64,000 bases of DNA from Plazaster borealis (taxonomy: Eukaryota; Echinodermata; Asteroidea; Forcipulatida; Labidiasteridae). A program made the position numbers and the translations under genes. The stretch's first letter is position 1, and each line of letters opens with the position of its first letter. Of the stretch, positions 41,566 to 56,500 are shown in pieces. The DNA lies in assembly GCA_021014325.1 (NCBI GenBank), contig CM037474.1, forward strand, positions 1,079,001 to 1,143,000, read 5' to 3'. The notes beneath the pieces were generated by a model that saw only the letters and a list, made by a program, of their open reading frames with translations, searched no databases and had not been told where the DNA came from.

Positions 41566-44500
41566 GTAAATTGACAACTTAACAATCACTCCTAACTGAA
41601 AATGTTACTTAGCTGTACATAGTCCTTTGTTGAAAGTCTGGCATCAGTGTAGATTTAAAACTTATTGTTACTATGTGGGGTTATTTTCTTCTTCTTCAAA
41701 AGAAGTGAGAAGTTAATTTCTTCACTTTGCGAGTTCAACATGCAGGTGTACAACCATTGATCAAAATTTACGCTTAAAATTGACGCTGTTTAATTTATAG
41801 TTTTGATGTTACAAAACGGAGCGTAAAGTCTCAAAGAAAAAATATAACCTCTATATATGACCTAAATATTTAAATCTAGGATATCCCTCACATATTAATC
41901 TTAATGGGTGACACTAGATGAAAGACGTGGACTTTGTCTATGCCACTTTGACACCCCGTGGAAGTGGACTTTCAAACAAGACTAAGCAATGCATGGTAGG
42001 CCCTATAGAACAAAGATAAGGACTTGACAAACGTTTGAGTTGGTCTCAGTGAAATGGAAACAATAAACAAACTTAGGTTACTTGAACAAGTTTAATTATT
42101 TAAGCATCAGAATGCGAACCTTTAATTAATAGATTTTTTTTTAACCAGATACTGAACCTGATCTTCAGCAAGACCAAGCCAATCAGCAATCATCTAGTGC
42201 ACAAGGTAAATACCATTTTTAACATACAAGGCGTTTACACTTGATCCCGCAAGGACGATCAAAGGAGGATCAGATCCTGCAAGGGCGCGCAAACTGATCG
42301 CTGACGCGTTTACACTTGAACCTGATCTCCCATTGATCCCCCTTTGCCCGAACGGAAGTTCCACACTGCTCGTGTGAAAGGTCAACTGAACAAGGTCATT
42401 TTGCGCACACGCGTACAGACGCGTTGTCATGCATGCTTCGTCATCTTGCTTCGTCCACTTAAAACAACATTGAACAAGTTGAAGAAAAAAAACCATCACC
42501 GCAAAAAAAGTACTGTCATCTTCGGCTCTGTTACTGTGGAATCACTGTGATTCAAAAAGGCAATCAGAATGTAACAGGTACTATACCATTCCTTCTATTG
42601 GAGGTTCTTAGTACAAAAATGTACGTCAATTTTGAAATCAAGAATGCTGCTAGAGTATAACGAACTTGATTACTAGTCTATGTATGTACGTATATAGCAA
42701 AAACAATGTTTATGGGCTGTATAACAAGAATTGGAAACTTGTTTACTTGAGTTAAGCAAGTATGAGTTTCTCTATGGTATTATTACCTGGAATGTGAGCC
42801 TAAATAGATGTTTTCTGTCACCAGATGTTGCGCCTGATCTTCAAGACCGAGCCAGTCAGCAATCATCACAATTTTCCATCGTTGGTTCTGCTACTGGAAC
42901 TACCGTGAACATAACAGGCCATCAGAATGTTCTTAATCTTTCTGAAGTTCCGAAGAATAGAGGTAGGTCTATCACGTGTATATTCACTTTGAGAAGTCAA
43001 CAACTTAGTTAAGAATGCCATAGGTAAACAAAGTTTTTAAGCATGGCAATTATTTGGTGCTCAGTGAGTGCCATGATATTTAAAAAAATTATCTCACCAA
43101 GTCAACTTATTTAGTGATATGTGTTGACTTACCGTACAATCATGCCAAAGAGATTTACTAAAACTAATTCTACTTTGACACACTGCAGTTCATACATCCA
43201 TTGCATATCTTTGGCAAAGTGCAATTCAACAACAAAATTATAAGCATATAACTTGAGGTAATTTTTTCCAAAGAAACAAAATCTAGCTTTATGGTCCACC
43301 TCAAACTTGTATGTAAGTTGTTGCTAGACAGGTTTTTAGACTCAAGTGACCTGTTCATCGTTGACATCATCTGTTGCTGTTGGATGCTGGAGGGATGCCG
43401 GAGCAACATGCAGCTTAGACTAAAAGGATACATCCAGATAAAGGGATGGCAGCAACTACCCGTAGACCTTGTACTGCTACAAGTGTTCCGGGTAATGAAA
43501 GTAGACCTTCATCATGTACAAGTAGTAGTAGTTCAGTTCATGATTCTTTATTCGCATCTGACGACGCACATTATTAAAATACAATTAAAATACAAAAATA
43601 AACAAAAAGGTTTAAAATAGAAAACAGAAGAAAATTTATAAACACAAAATACAGCACCACATTAAGAGCACCAAAAATTAACAGGTGCACAGAAATTCGA
43701 GAAAGTCATTGCACTCATTCTTGCTCAGAAACCCACCCATGGGCCTGTCCCGCATACAAGCTAGTTCCTTAATCTGCTCCGCAGTTCTGATAGAATCTTC
43801 ATTTGCATAACAAAGAGGCGACGTATTAATGTTGGTGGTGTTTACAAACAAGTCGAATTCAAGTCAAACAAGTCATAATGTTGAAGCTGTTTATTAACGT
43901 TCATTTGGGGCCGGCCAGTGAGGTTGTAAACACTACTGTTGACAGTAATACTCATGGAGTCATGTTCAACCTTGTGTATCATTTCATTCTCTGCCAAATC
44001 AGCCGCAACCAATCCCTAGGGTGGGTGAGTTTACTCTTTTTTTCTTTTTTGTGTGTGCAAGTTCAACCCAGACAAGGCAAAAAGCCACTGCTAAGGGGCT
44101 GCAAGAAGTAAAATATTAAAGATGAAAATAACTCACTCCACCTACGATGGGAGAAAAAGATGTAAAAAGATTCACAATACGCTTCTGTACTCTTATCTAA
44201 TAAAGATAAATGACAGGCAGAAGCTCAAGCCCAAATGTAACAACAGTACTCCATTAGGGGACGTATAGTTGTCTTATACAGGTAGAGAGTAGCATCAGGA
44301 AGTAAGAACTTCCGAGCTCGATAAAGACAACCAACTCGCATGGAAGCACTCTTTGCAATAACTAAGTTATATACCTCTCCCAACTGGCATTAGTGACGAT
44401 GTCAAGTCCAAGAAGGCGAAAATCTGATACCTCAGGTCAGGCAAAGTCGATGGACCCATATGAATGGATGGAAATATATCATCTCTAGAGCGAAAAATAG

Positions 44501-47500
44501 TAGTGAATGGCCTGACATTTCGACCCTAGCAGAGTCTTTCTCTAGAGCGAGACAGAGACAGCTGCTTAGTTTTCTTTGGGTTAAAGGTTACTAGCCAATC
44601 GTTCCCCCACTGCAGCACGTTCTTCAAGTCATTTTTTAGTGTGACACCCACCACACAGCGAGAAGTGATGGAAGAGTTGGGTTCACATGTTCTATTGTCA
44701 CTCAATTTCTTTTTTGAATGGGCCATTTGGTGATCTGTCTTTGCTGCTGCAAGAAAGTGCATCTGCAATACTTTCTAAGGCAGAGTCCTCTTCCGAATTT
44801 TCACTAGCACTAGAGGGTACAAGAATGGTGGTGCGTCCCACAGCAGGACAACGTAAGAAAATAGATTCCATTGATAAATGGTCATCTGCCTTTCACACTT
44901 TACATGGCCATTTATTATGTGAAACTCCTCGCACGTTTTCCGGAATCGCTAAAGTATGCTGAAACAGTGCATTTGACAGCACTTGGCTGGCGCCATTATG
45001 ATGAGCAATTTTGTTTGATGCAAGAGGCAAATCACGCAGTTGGGGGCCATTTAAACAGAATTGTAGATCACAGTGGCAGCTGCATCTGTGATATTCACGA
45101 AATCCATAGTTGACCAGATCTTACTTAGATAACCAATAACCCTGACATGTTTGGCTCAAATGTTATAAACCTTGCCCAATGTTTGTTCATCCCAGTATGA
45201 ATGTTCAATGTTCAGGGCAGTGTTATGTGCATTTCTAGGCTTCATGAGGATTGTGGAATTTACGGCACATACAATACAGAAGGTCCAAGCCTCTCTCTTG
45301 CAGATTTCTGACATTGAATTTTGTAATCTTGATACATTTCCGTCAGTCCAAAACTAATCAGTTGGGCCCGGCTCCCAGAATTCGTCTACCTAACTCACAT
45401 ACCGGTATTTTGAGCAAAAGTGAGATAATTAGTGCGTATCGAGTGCTATTTGTTCAGATTTGAAAAACAGTCTAAAGTGAGACAGGGCCCAGCTCACAAG
45501 CAGTCTCTTGACTGCTTGAGCAACGAATCAAAGTCAACTTTTAGGCTTATCATGTTGCTTTGTGCTGTCATTTTTATTTGTTCAGAAAATTTATTAAAGT
45601 ACATTACTGCGTCAAGCAACATGTCTCGAATTCCACTCGATGAGTTTTTCTGGTTGTGATTGTGATGGTCAGTGAAATAGTCGCTGGGAAACTAGGAATT
45701 TGTTATCTCCCATAAGCTATATGTGTTAATTGTTGTGAAGTGGCAACATTATATACCACCAAAGTATAGGGTTGAAGAATTGTAGGTCACACGGCATACA
45801 CAGGGTTCAGCCCAGGATTTTTGTAGTGGTGGAAAAAAAATTTCCTCTAGTACGGTCAAGTCAATTTCCTTTCGATCGTGTCCGTGCACGATCGTGCCGT
45901 GAATTTACATGTAGGCCTCCACAGTGCGCGCACGCCTTTACCGCCATGGGAAAACAATTTACAGCATAACATCATGGTGCCTTACTCAGTAGTTCATTTT
46001 ACGTTGTATTCAATGCCGTGGAGTAGGATACACAACACGTACACGATGAAACTGGTATCATGTTATTCCAAGCGTAAAGCTACAATCAGAGTGACTGGGA
46101 ACCATTGTAAAATCAATGCAGGTTTCCGTTGGATCGTTGGATGTGCATCGTGTACAGGCGGGACAGCAGATGCTTGATCCTGGATCATTATTAATAGACT
46201 CAAACCATCTCAAACCAAAGAAGTAGGCTACTCAAAACTTTGGATGATATTTTTACTGGTAAATAATTTATTTTTACATGTTGTTAAAAATGTTTTGAAG
46301 GAAGTGGGCAAAAAAAGGGGGAAATGTGTGGTGGTCGGAAAAAGAGAAAAATCCGCCAGTGGTGGTCGGGGAATCACGAGTGCCGGGCGGGTTTTCCGGC
46401 ACCGACCACCGTGGGCAGAACCCTGCATACATTAATCAAACAATTACATGGCTTACATCATTTTCTTACTTCACTGTGCATTATCGTCCCATCCCACTTT
46501 TTGCCAATTGTAGACCACACCGTGCGTTATACTTAAAAGATGTTGCCCTAAATCAAAAGGAAATCAATGATATAAGTTTCTGTCAGATTTGATTGGTGTT
46601 CCAATGGAGATTACTGAACCAGAAGCAAGAGCAGCTTACTTTCAAGCACTGGAAGAGGGAAGCAAGTCAGTACGACGCACAAGGCTTATGTTGGTTGGTC
46701 AGGAACGAGTAGGAAAAACGAGCCTGATGAGGAATCTTACACATCAAAGGTACGCTGTAGTGTGTGTCAAAAAGGAGTAATGTCTGTATCGAGCCAATAG
46801 GGCTCATCAGGCTGGTGTTTATATCCAGTTTCTTGGCATTAAACGAGTCAGAATATTTCTATTCCCCATGGACAGGATGCCAGTCCATCGCAGGTTACTC
46901 AATGCTCTCAGCTGTACCCATTTGTACTCCTGGGTGGAGAGAAACAATTATGATAAAGTGCCTTGGTCAAGGACAAGTGTCATGACTGACCAGGCCAGGA
47001 TTCGAACCCACATTCTGTAAGTTACAGAACATGAGTCCACCACCCAAGACCAGTCAGCCAAGACACCCTGCGCTGTAGTTTGTATCTTGCAATAACTGGG
47101 TTTACAGAGTACACTTCTTCTTTTGTGTGCACCATTAGAAAACTGGAAGGTGGCTTTGTTCATCTAGCCAGCTGTGACCCGGTTGCGACACGGTGACTGT
47201 TGGACATTGACATTTGATTTGTTGGTGCAAACGAGAAAAAGAGATATAAAGTTCCTTCAGTTACCCCAATCACCAAATAACAATTACCCTTTAAGTTTCA
47301 TAGAGCCAGTTGTACCAATCAGTGTGCAAATAGAGTGTGAAGTGGCATAAGAGTGAGGACAGTGGAGGATTGAGGTCACCTGTAGACAAGTGGGCCTAGT
47401 CTATTAAATGTGTCACAGTAAACCTTACGTTTTGCATTGTTGAGATCACATAATTTTCAAACTTGCCATCACAAATTGTGATAATGCAATAATGCCTGAT

Positions 47501-50500
47501 GTCATTTTTGCTCTTAAACCTGTCAAGCTCACCATTTGCCTCAACACTTGTTGGGCTATTCTTTGTGCGGACACAAAAGACTACCCCTTATCCAAACTGC
47601 ATTACACCAACAAAATATGGTTCTTGTTCTACAATGTAGGCCGAAATATAGATCCTTTAACTGCATGTTGATGAATGGTGGATGCCAGTGCCAGTGTATC
47701 TTTTGAGGTGTTTCTTCTTCCCATAGTCTGTAACATAAAGGCTTATTTATGCAAACCCTTACAGACTAAGCCTTTGCTAGCATGTGGCCTCAATACTCCC
47801 ATGTCCTCTTCTCTTATGTCACTCCACACCAAACTGTTTGGACTTGGATAAGATTGGAATGCCTAACCCTGTAATAAGCAATGTTTATTCGGGTTGACAG
47901 CCCTCAGTCATTCAGAATCCGTCACTATGGCAATTGGATATATCATCAGAAGGATTTGGGATTGTAAGTGTAAGGGTTCTGATTCTTTCATACCTAGTGT
48001 AATTAACTTCTTTAACAGTAGTTTTTCAAGATAATGTGGCGCCTAATATATTTATGGTGAAAGGGGACTAATGAAACTAATGTTCACTCGACAATCGAGA
48101 GAAGCAGTTAAAAGTGCGGTTTTCATTTTCATCATTTGTAGTTTCAACAGTGAGGAGATTTCAACTGAAGGGATAAATACAGCATCACTATGTACCATAG
48201 ATGTCACTCATGCTATGAGCTGGAATCTCCATGCTGAAAGGGGTGAACAACAAATTTTGAAAAATTCTCTTCGGACTTTTGATTCTGCTACATGTAAATG
48301 CCTTTGAAGTTATAGTCTTGGGTCAAAAAGGTGGAAAACTGAGTTACAGTCATTATACAACAAGCACTCATGGGTCACAAGTTGACATGAACCCTATTCA
48401 CTATCGTCTGTGTTTTACTTTTTGTCAAATACATGTAACAATCACGCAAACAACATTTAATTGATACTTAACGCTTAATGCTATACAAATATTGGATGTA
48501 TGTGAGTGTACCATTTCACGAGGTGAAGCCAAGTGAAATGGAAAAGCCAGATTTCACTGAGTGATTATATTCCGCGACAATGCACTAACAAAATGCATTC
48601 AATATTTATTATTTATAATTCTCACACAATTATATAGATCTTTGTCATTTGAAATGTTTTCTAAATAAAAACAGAAGAGACACAGAAAGTCGTCCACCAC
48701 ACACTATGAACATTCTAAGAAAAAAACCTGTTAATCAATGTGGACGATTCCATGTGAAAACTTACATTGTCCGCCGTGACACGATCTTGCCTCGTTGGGA
48801 CGAACGAGCAGGGAACAATTACTTTGGAAACGGCGCTGCAAAACGTCACTGCGAAACGTCCCAAGAGTAGAATATTTACCAACATCAAGACTCTTATATT
48901 AAATTGTTGAGTGACAGGCAGTAATACATGGCAAAATAAAGTATGACACGTGTGTTCCATAAATCTAGTGACATGGATCCATGTTTTCAGTATTAATAGT
49001 ATTAATAATACATATACATGCACATCAGTGAAGGGTCAATGTTGAAGACAGTTCCTGATAGATGCCATCTTTACGGGCAACTTTGGTTTTGGCTTTGAGC
49101 CGCCTCAAGCATTCTTATTTTGTTGAGCAGCTAAGTGGTTCACCAACCAATCATGCAAGGAATTTGATAAAACTCCCCGAGCCACAAGTGTACGCATTTC
49201 GCACAGTTGTGCGAAAGAAAAATTATGTGTCATTGCCCGTAAAGATGGCCGACTTCAACCTGCGTGACTTCAAGTGGGAACTATCTATTAGGGTTGTGCA
49301 ACTATGCATATTTTTCTAAACAGTTAAATGGAACTTGTGACTTCCGTTTAACCATTTAACCGTTTTTACCAATTCCAATCCAAATTGAGAATCGGAACTA
49401 TGGTGCGGATAAGAACACCGAACTCAAGCTCTGGTTTTTCTGATCAGCAGAGTGTGGGTTCGAATCCCAGTCGTGACACTTGTGTCCTTAAGCAAGACAC
49501 TTAACCACATGCTTCGTCCTTCGGATGGGACGTAAAGCCGTTGCTCCCGTGTGTTGTGTAATGCACGTAAAAGAACCCAGTGCACTTATCGTAAAGAGAG
49601 GGGGTTCGCCCCGGTGTTCCTGGTTGGATTTGCTGCATACATGTATTGCTATAAATGAACAGGCTTCATACTTCAAAACGTAGCTCCACATACCTTGCAA
49701 GAAATGATACCTTAAAGCGATTAGAGGCTGGCCTGCAGTAGGCGCTATACAAATACGTTATATTATTAGGTGTTCGTGCAATACAAGCACAAACACCTCT
49801 TTGTTTTTGTTTTTTCTTCTCCATCTTCTTCTTCTTCTTCTTCTTCTTTTGCATCTGGTCAAAACTGGACGTTAAAGCCAACGTTGGTTAAAGCGCACGT
49901 GTCTCTTGATGTGACTCACGTTGACAACGCACGACGGCACGACAGTGTATTAACACGTAGGCCCTACGCGCATGTAGCACGTGTAGTGAGTTTACATTGT
50001 GTATAGTCTTGGTTCCAAGACGCTCCAGTTGAAGACTAATGTATGTACTGTACAGCTACATGTATGAATACATTTGGCATGACCGTCCGATATACAAAGA
50101 AACAACGAGCGAAAAATTCAATATTTGAAAATGTCATAAATCCTGAACCACACATTGGATATTTACAATCCATACATCACCTGAAAGGTCTTAATACACT
50201 TAACACGTGCTATACAAAGTGTGACCCTGTTTGACCTTGAATTCCGGTTCAAACCGGAAAAGAAATTTAATATTTAAAAAAATCTTAACTTCTGAACAAC
50301 TCATTCGATTTTTACAATCTATTCATCATTGGGAAAGTATGTAACAATTTTAGAAACTATAAACAGAATGTGACCCCAAATGACCTTTTTTTCTGTTCAA
50401 ACCGGAAGATGAAATTTAATATTTGAAAAAATCAGAACTCCTGAACCACACACTAGATTTTTATCATCTATACATCATTAGAAAGGGCTCCAAAGAGTTA

Positions 50501-53500
50501 AGAAACGCTACACACTGTGACCTCATTTGACCTTGACTTCTGGTTCAAACCGGAAAGTGAAAGTTAATGTATCAACAAATTGTAACTTCTAAACAACACA
50601 TTGGATTTTAACAATCTATACATTATTGGGAAAGTATGTAACAACTTAAGAAACAATACAAAAACTGTGACCTCATTTGACCTTGACTTCCTGTTCAAAC
50701 CGGAAGATGAAATTTAATACTTGAAAAAATCATAACTCCTGTACCACACAATGAATTTTTACAATCTATACATCATCTACATCATTAGAAAGGTCTTTAA
50801 AATTTGAACAAGCGCTACACAAAATGTGACTCTTTAGACCTTGACTTTTGGTTCAAATCGGAATTTGAAGTTTAATATTTTAACCAATCATAACTCCTTA
50901 ATCAGACCATGGAGGAAAAATGATCAGACAATGGTTTTTAAATTGTATACATCATTGTTAAGATCTTCAAAAAGTCAACAAACGCTGCACAAAGTGTGAA
51001 CCCATTTGACCTTGACTTCCAGTTCAAACCGGAAGTTGAATTTTTATAATGAAAAAATCTAACTCCTGAACCAGATGTTGGATTGACAAGGTAACTTGTC
51101 GACATTACTCTTGAACACCTTGTTTTTGTAACCAACAAAAACTGAATCTCTAGTTATTATTATTATTCTACAGATGACAACGACGGCCTGAAAAGAGAAT
51201 ATGTGGAAAGTGTGGCAAAAGCAACGGATCAAAACATACAGAGTAATGCTGCATCATCTTCAATTTCCGAGATGGTGGTTAGATTTGTTCTTTCGTATTA
51301 CTTTTTTTTTTTTTTTATGAATACCAAAACCCAGGCTGTTTGAACACTGTGTACTTTGGCGCCTAAAACCATTTCAGAAATGGTTTAACAATTACAAAAA
51401 TACCAGAAGACTTTGTGTTGTGTTTGTAATCAAAGCCCTGTCATGTTTAATGTTTTCTTATACATTACCTATTATTACTTTGCAGCAAATAAGAGAGCAA
51501 GACATTTCAGGTATGTGTTTCTATTTACAATTAGGTAGTTTTTTGGAAGGATAGTGGTTTCGGTAGAGAAAGGTATTCTTTGGAATGTTGGTATGTACAT
51601 ATATGGAAGCCAATTTGCTGCCTAGTAAATCTGGGGTTGTATGGAAACAAGTTTGCCTGCTTTTCGACTAACTAATAATCACCACCTTTTCAACCTTGCC
51701 AGGAAAGTAAATGTGCCTTGTTTGTATTTCAATCGTTTGTATGATTGTACTTACCTTTCAGCAAGACTCAAAACAGCCTTAATTTCTTTTATTCAAGGCC
51801 TTATGTAGGTCAAGGGTTTCAAGGAAAAGTCCTTCCACCCCAAGTTGATCATAAAGTCGTTTTGGCATTGCAAAAAAGAAGACTAGGAATGTCTTTAGGA
51901 ATGTCCTCAGGATGTAGCCAAGATGAAGAAGTACTTCTCAGCATCTGGGACTTTGCTGGACAGGATTTGTATTATACAACTCATCAGGTACGGTAGTTAT
52001 GCATCACTGCTCAGGCAGTCTTAGAGAAAGAACTTGTTGAGGATTACCGCAATTTATTTGTTTTGTTAAGGGTGTTTTAAAGAGTCGACAGGCCCTTGCC
52101 ATATCCCATTCTTTTTAAATAAGTGCTAAGAAGGCTTTGCACTGCAGATCAACTGGGTTTGCCTGTACATTGTTGCAGGACTTATTTCAGGGGTGTCCTT
52201 AGTCAAGACTTTTGCACTGAAATGGATCAATTCCAACAACAGAGGGCGTCACTATCCTTGGTTCAATTTCTAATCATTACAGACAGTTGTAAGCCGCGAT
52301 GAATTCAAGAACGAAAAGAGCGCCCTCTGTCGGGTTATCACGTTAAGAGTATGAGATAGTAGCGTCTTGAATCAAGACTGGGGTGTCCTGAGGTGGTCTA
52401 AAACACACTGCGTACTGCCACCCAGGGTACAGGGATTTGACATGTAGGCAGTTTACAAAAAGTTGATGCCTACATGCAACACTTACATCTATATGCGGTG
52501 TTCTAGTGCACTGGAATCAAGTCCAGGGCGCACTTTTATAGAGCTGCTTAATAACAACGATTACCAAGCACATGTGCTTGCCAGAAATAGATTACTAGCC
52601 AAAATTCAATGTCACATGTACCGTCTGTTACTGGTCTGATTTTTGCGTAACAGACAATTTTTAAGCAATATTTTCTGCTTGCAGCTCTATGAAAAGGTGT
52701 TGTCGGAGTGTGGGTTTGGGTCCCAGTCATGGCACTTGTGTCCTTCAGCTTGACACTTAGCCATAATGAATCCACTGTAAGTCTTTATGCACAATTATTG
52801 CACTAACATGATTATTTAATTCTCTGTACTGCAGACATTTCTGTCTTCCAGAGCTGTCTATGTTGTTGTGTTAAATCTCAGCCATGATCTGGAAAAACCC
52901 ATTCCTGTTCCTGGAAATGTGAGTAAAACACATTTCTTAAGAACTCAAGTTTTGAGTTTAACCACATAAAATAGTGAACTCTGTCCAACGATCTGGCCTG
53001 TTTTTTGTTTTCATCTAAATTTTGAAAGTTTTTTTTCTTTCTGTCATTTAGTAGTAGTATTCAAAGTACTAGTCCTGGCCGATTTCCTACCTCCCATCTA
53101 AGTAGTTAATAAGCAGGACATTTCTTTTCAGAACTAAGAAGTCTCCCAAATTCCAAAATCTGCTCTGCGGCAGTAGAATAAATAGCAACGCAAGTTCTCA
53201 AAAAACAAATCTACAGCAAAGTAGATATATGTACAGACGTTGTTACTGCAAACTGAATATACACCGATACCTCACCATGAAATGCCTCAAATCCCATTTT
53301 TCTGTCATTTGTTTTTATTTATTTTAATATTTTTGAAAGAGTTTTACAAATAATGGTAATATGAGGTAATGTAAAAAGGGTTTTATATAAAAACATACTT
53401 GAAGATATTTTATTTCAAGATCAAAATGCAGGAATCGTTTATTTTGTCCTTTAAATTTTTTGCGATAATCCATCTTCATCATAAATATGATTTATTTGTT

Positions 53501-56500
53501 TGGTTGATTTAACAGTTTAATCCACATGTTTGTTTGCATTTTGGCAAAACTTGTTTTAAAAGTTCAAAGCCTTTCAGGCACTCAATCTACAATCTATATG
53601 AAGAGCATGCATGCATGTACCTTAGTGAAACAGTTGGCTTAATATTAGTACATAAATATTTGTTTATCATTTTGTCTCACAAATGAGAAGACTTCATGTC
53701 AAATGACTCCAATACAGTACTTGGACTTCTGGATGCGATCCATCTACACGTATACCAAAGAAAATACCTCTGAAACCAAAAGCAGATTTGAACAGAAATC
53801 TCCACCAATATTTATCGTTGGAACGCACAGAGACAGTGTTGGAGGGGCAGATTTACCCGACAGTGAACGGAAAAAATTGGTAGGTTTCTATGCTGAAGGG
53901 TGATGCAACTTGTCATGAAGGGCACTACAGTAACAGCGTCGTAGGTGGCCGAGCAGTCTAATGCATGGGACTCAAGCTTTGGTCCCAAGTACACTGTATG
54001 CCACCTGTCGCTTAAGCAGGAGACTTACTGAAATTGCTTCATCACTCGGATTGAAGCTGTAAGTCCTGTGTGTTGTGAAATGCTACAGATCCCAGCATGG
54101 ACAAATGCAGGGGTGGGTGGGGGGGGGGGGTCAAAACCTTCCCCCACTGGCAGATATATGGAGGAGCAAAAAGGTGGCCAATTAAAGGGACACGTTGCCT
54201 TCGGGTTGGGCGCTGTTGGGCGCTTTTGGGCTATAACAAGCATTTGATGTATAATGAGCACGGTCGGAAAGATGTTTAAAAAGTAGAATATAATTATCCA
54301 CACAAACGTGCCTTAGAAATGCTTTGCTTTTGCTCACGTTCGCGAAACAAAACGCTCCGCCATTTATGGGAGTCAAGATTTTGACTCCCATAAATGGCGG
54401 ACAAATTCTATTAGTCTTATTTCCAGTCGCAGCTGTTGAACTATCCATTTTGACAGTGCGGTGTGGACGTGTTTACTATACACACATGTCGTCGAGTAGA
54501 GAATGGTATATTACCTGGTGTTCATGTGTAAGGTTTACCAGGCCACAAGCTACGGCGCCAGCCTACTGCTCTTCATCGCGCATTATTGACCATTACACCG
54601 ACGATCGTATCGACGGCTTGAAATACGTATACATTTCGCGGGACATGTCTCGGGGGTCAGAGGTCAATGTTTGTTTGTTTTAATTACCATTCACTAATTA
54701 TCACACATTAAAGGTGTTTTATTGCAATAACAACTCTTAATAAGTATAACACCTCCAAACAGTAAAATTTCATAAGATTTGAAGGCAACGTGTCCCTTTA
54801 AAACATTCATGTCTTTTGTTGTTTTTTATAATTTCGGCTTTCAGTCCAGTTGGTGGTGGCGGGGGGTCACTTGCAATGATACTCGCATAAACTCATCCAA
54901 AAATCAAGAGGAAAGTCAAACTCATCTGATCTGAACCGCCATGCACACAAACTCGGCTGTAAACCCATACCCGACGCATACCCGATGCCCTACCCGACGT
55001 ATGCACGCTGTGTACCCAACCCAATGCAGTCACAAACTGTCCCCTTATGCCCCTATGTACAAAACATGGTTACCAGCAAAATGACTAATGACTAGTCTTT
55101 CAGAAATAGTTGATAAATAAACTTGGCCGACCAACTGCTGCTGTTAATTTGGGTCATTGTTACTAGGGAACCAAGTAGAGGGTCATTGATCTAGTGTTGT
55201 CTAGGATATGTGCGCTTTATAATGATGTTGAATTAACATCAGGGATACAGTGCTTAACATGGGTAAAACACAAATAATATTATTTATCGCTGATGCATTT
55301 TTTCCCTTCTTTTTTAACATTGTTGTGGTACCTGCTGCTTAAGTAAAAATAGGAATTAAACTGAATTAAACTGCCTCTAGCTACCGGGCAAGCTTGGTGC
55401 TCTAGTGGTAAGACATTTACTCTAGAATGGCAAAGGATGTGGGTTAGAATCCCACCTAAGTAATATGCCTGTGCTGGGGTTTTTTCACAGGACTCGGGAA
55501 AGTACTGAGTATACAGTGCTAACACACATGGGTATTTATGGGTCAAACACCAATAACATTTTCAGCACCCCCTGTCAAAAGGTGATCTTTATCCGCCCCT
55601 GTTGGCATGCAGTGCAGTTGGTTCCTTCTAAAGTTGCCTGTATAAAGTTGACTCGTGTGACTATAGGGGCCTATGCTTGCTTTCAAAACTAATAACATTT
55701 GAATGGCATTAAATTACAGATACATGAAAAATTTACAAGAATCCGGAAAGAGATCTACAACAAACCTTACTTCAGATACGTCGTCACAAACTTCTACGCA
55801 ATAGAAAACTCTCTGGGCCACTCCAACGAGAAGGTATGAATTGTTGAAAAGAATCTAGTCGCCAAAAAAACAAACAGCGTAGACATCTTAATTAATTTAC
55901 TGTCTGATTATGTGCCCTAAATTTTATGTGACAAAAGTGCTTGATTTAACAAAGCTGATTGTTGCACTTTTCAGATCAAAGATATAAAGAAAAGTTCCTT
56001 TTTGAAATACTGAACTTGTCATTTAAAAAAAATATATTAATGGTGAAAATGTCTGAAAAATAATCATATTTTACTATTGTTTTTATTTTGTTTTTATGAA
56101 ATAGATTGGGAAGCTGAGAGAGCACATAAATGCAATAGCATGTACAGAACCATACATGGGAGAGAAGATTCCACTGCGCTGGCTGCAGTTTGATAAAAAC
56201 AACCTCAAACAAGTTTTCAAGTGCGCTGAAATTGATGGAACTCCTGTGTTGAGTCTGAATAAGGTAATAGATTTTGCTGTTGTCTGGTGATGTGGACTTC
56301 ATTAAAATAACCCTTTTAATAACCACCGTAAACCATCAAAATCCCTCCCCACAGTAGTGTGGGAAGGGTCTACGAGTGATACTTACCTGAATAGTACTAT
56401 TATTGCATATTTAATAGCCGAAGGGCAATATCGTTAAAAGTATTACAACCGTTGGTGGCGCCCTCTTGGGCCTACCCGTCATGCTACGCACTGGCTACGC

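Noticed and set aside
43447..43580. Serine-rich open stretch (MAATTRRPCTATSVPGNES) as an extra ROCO exon
   Set aside because: No clear acceptor, no family match, and the following sequence looks like LINE 3' flank.
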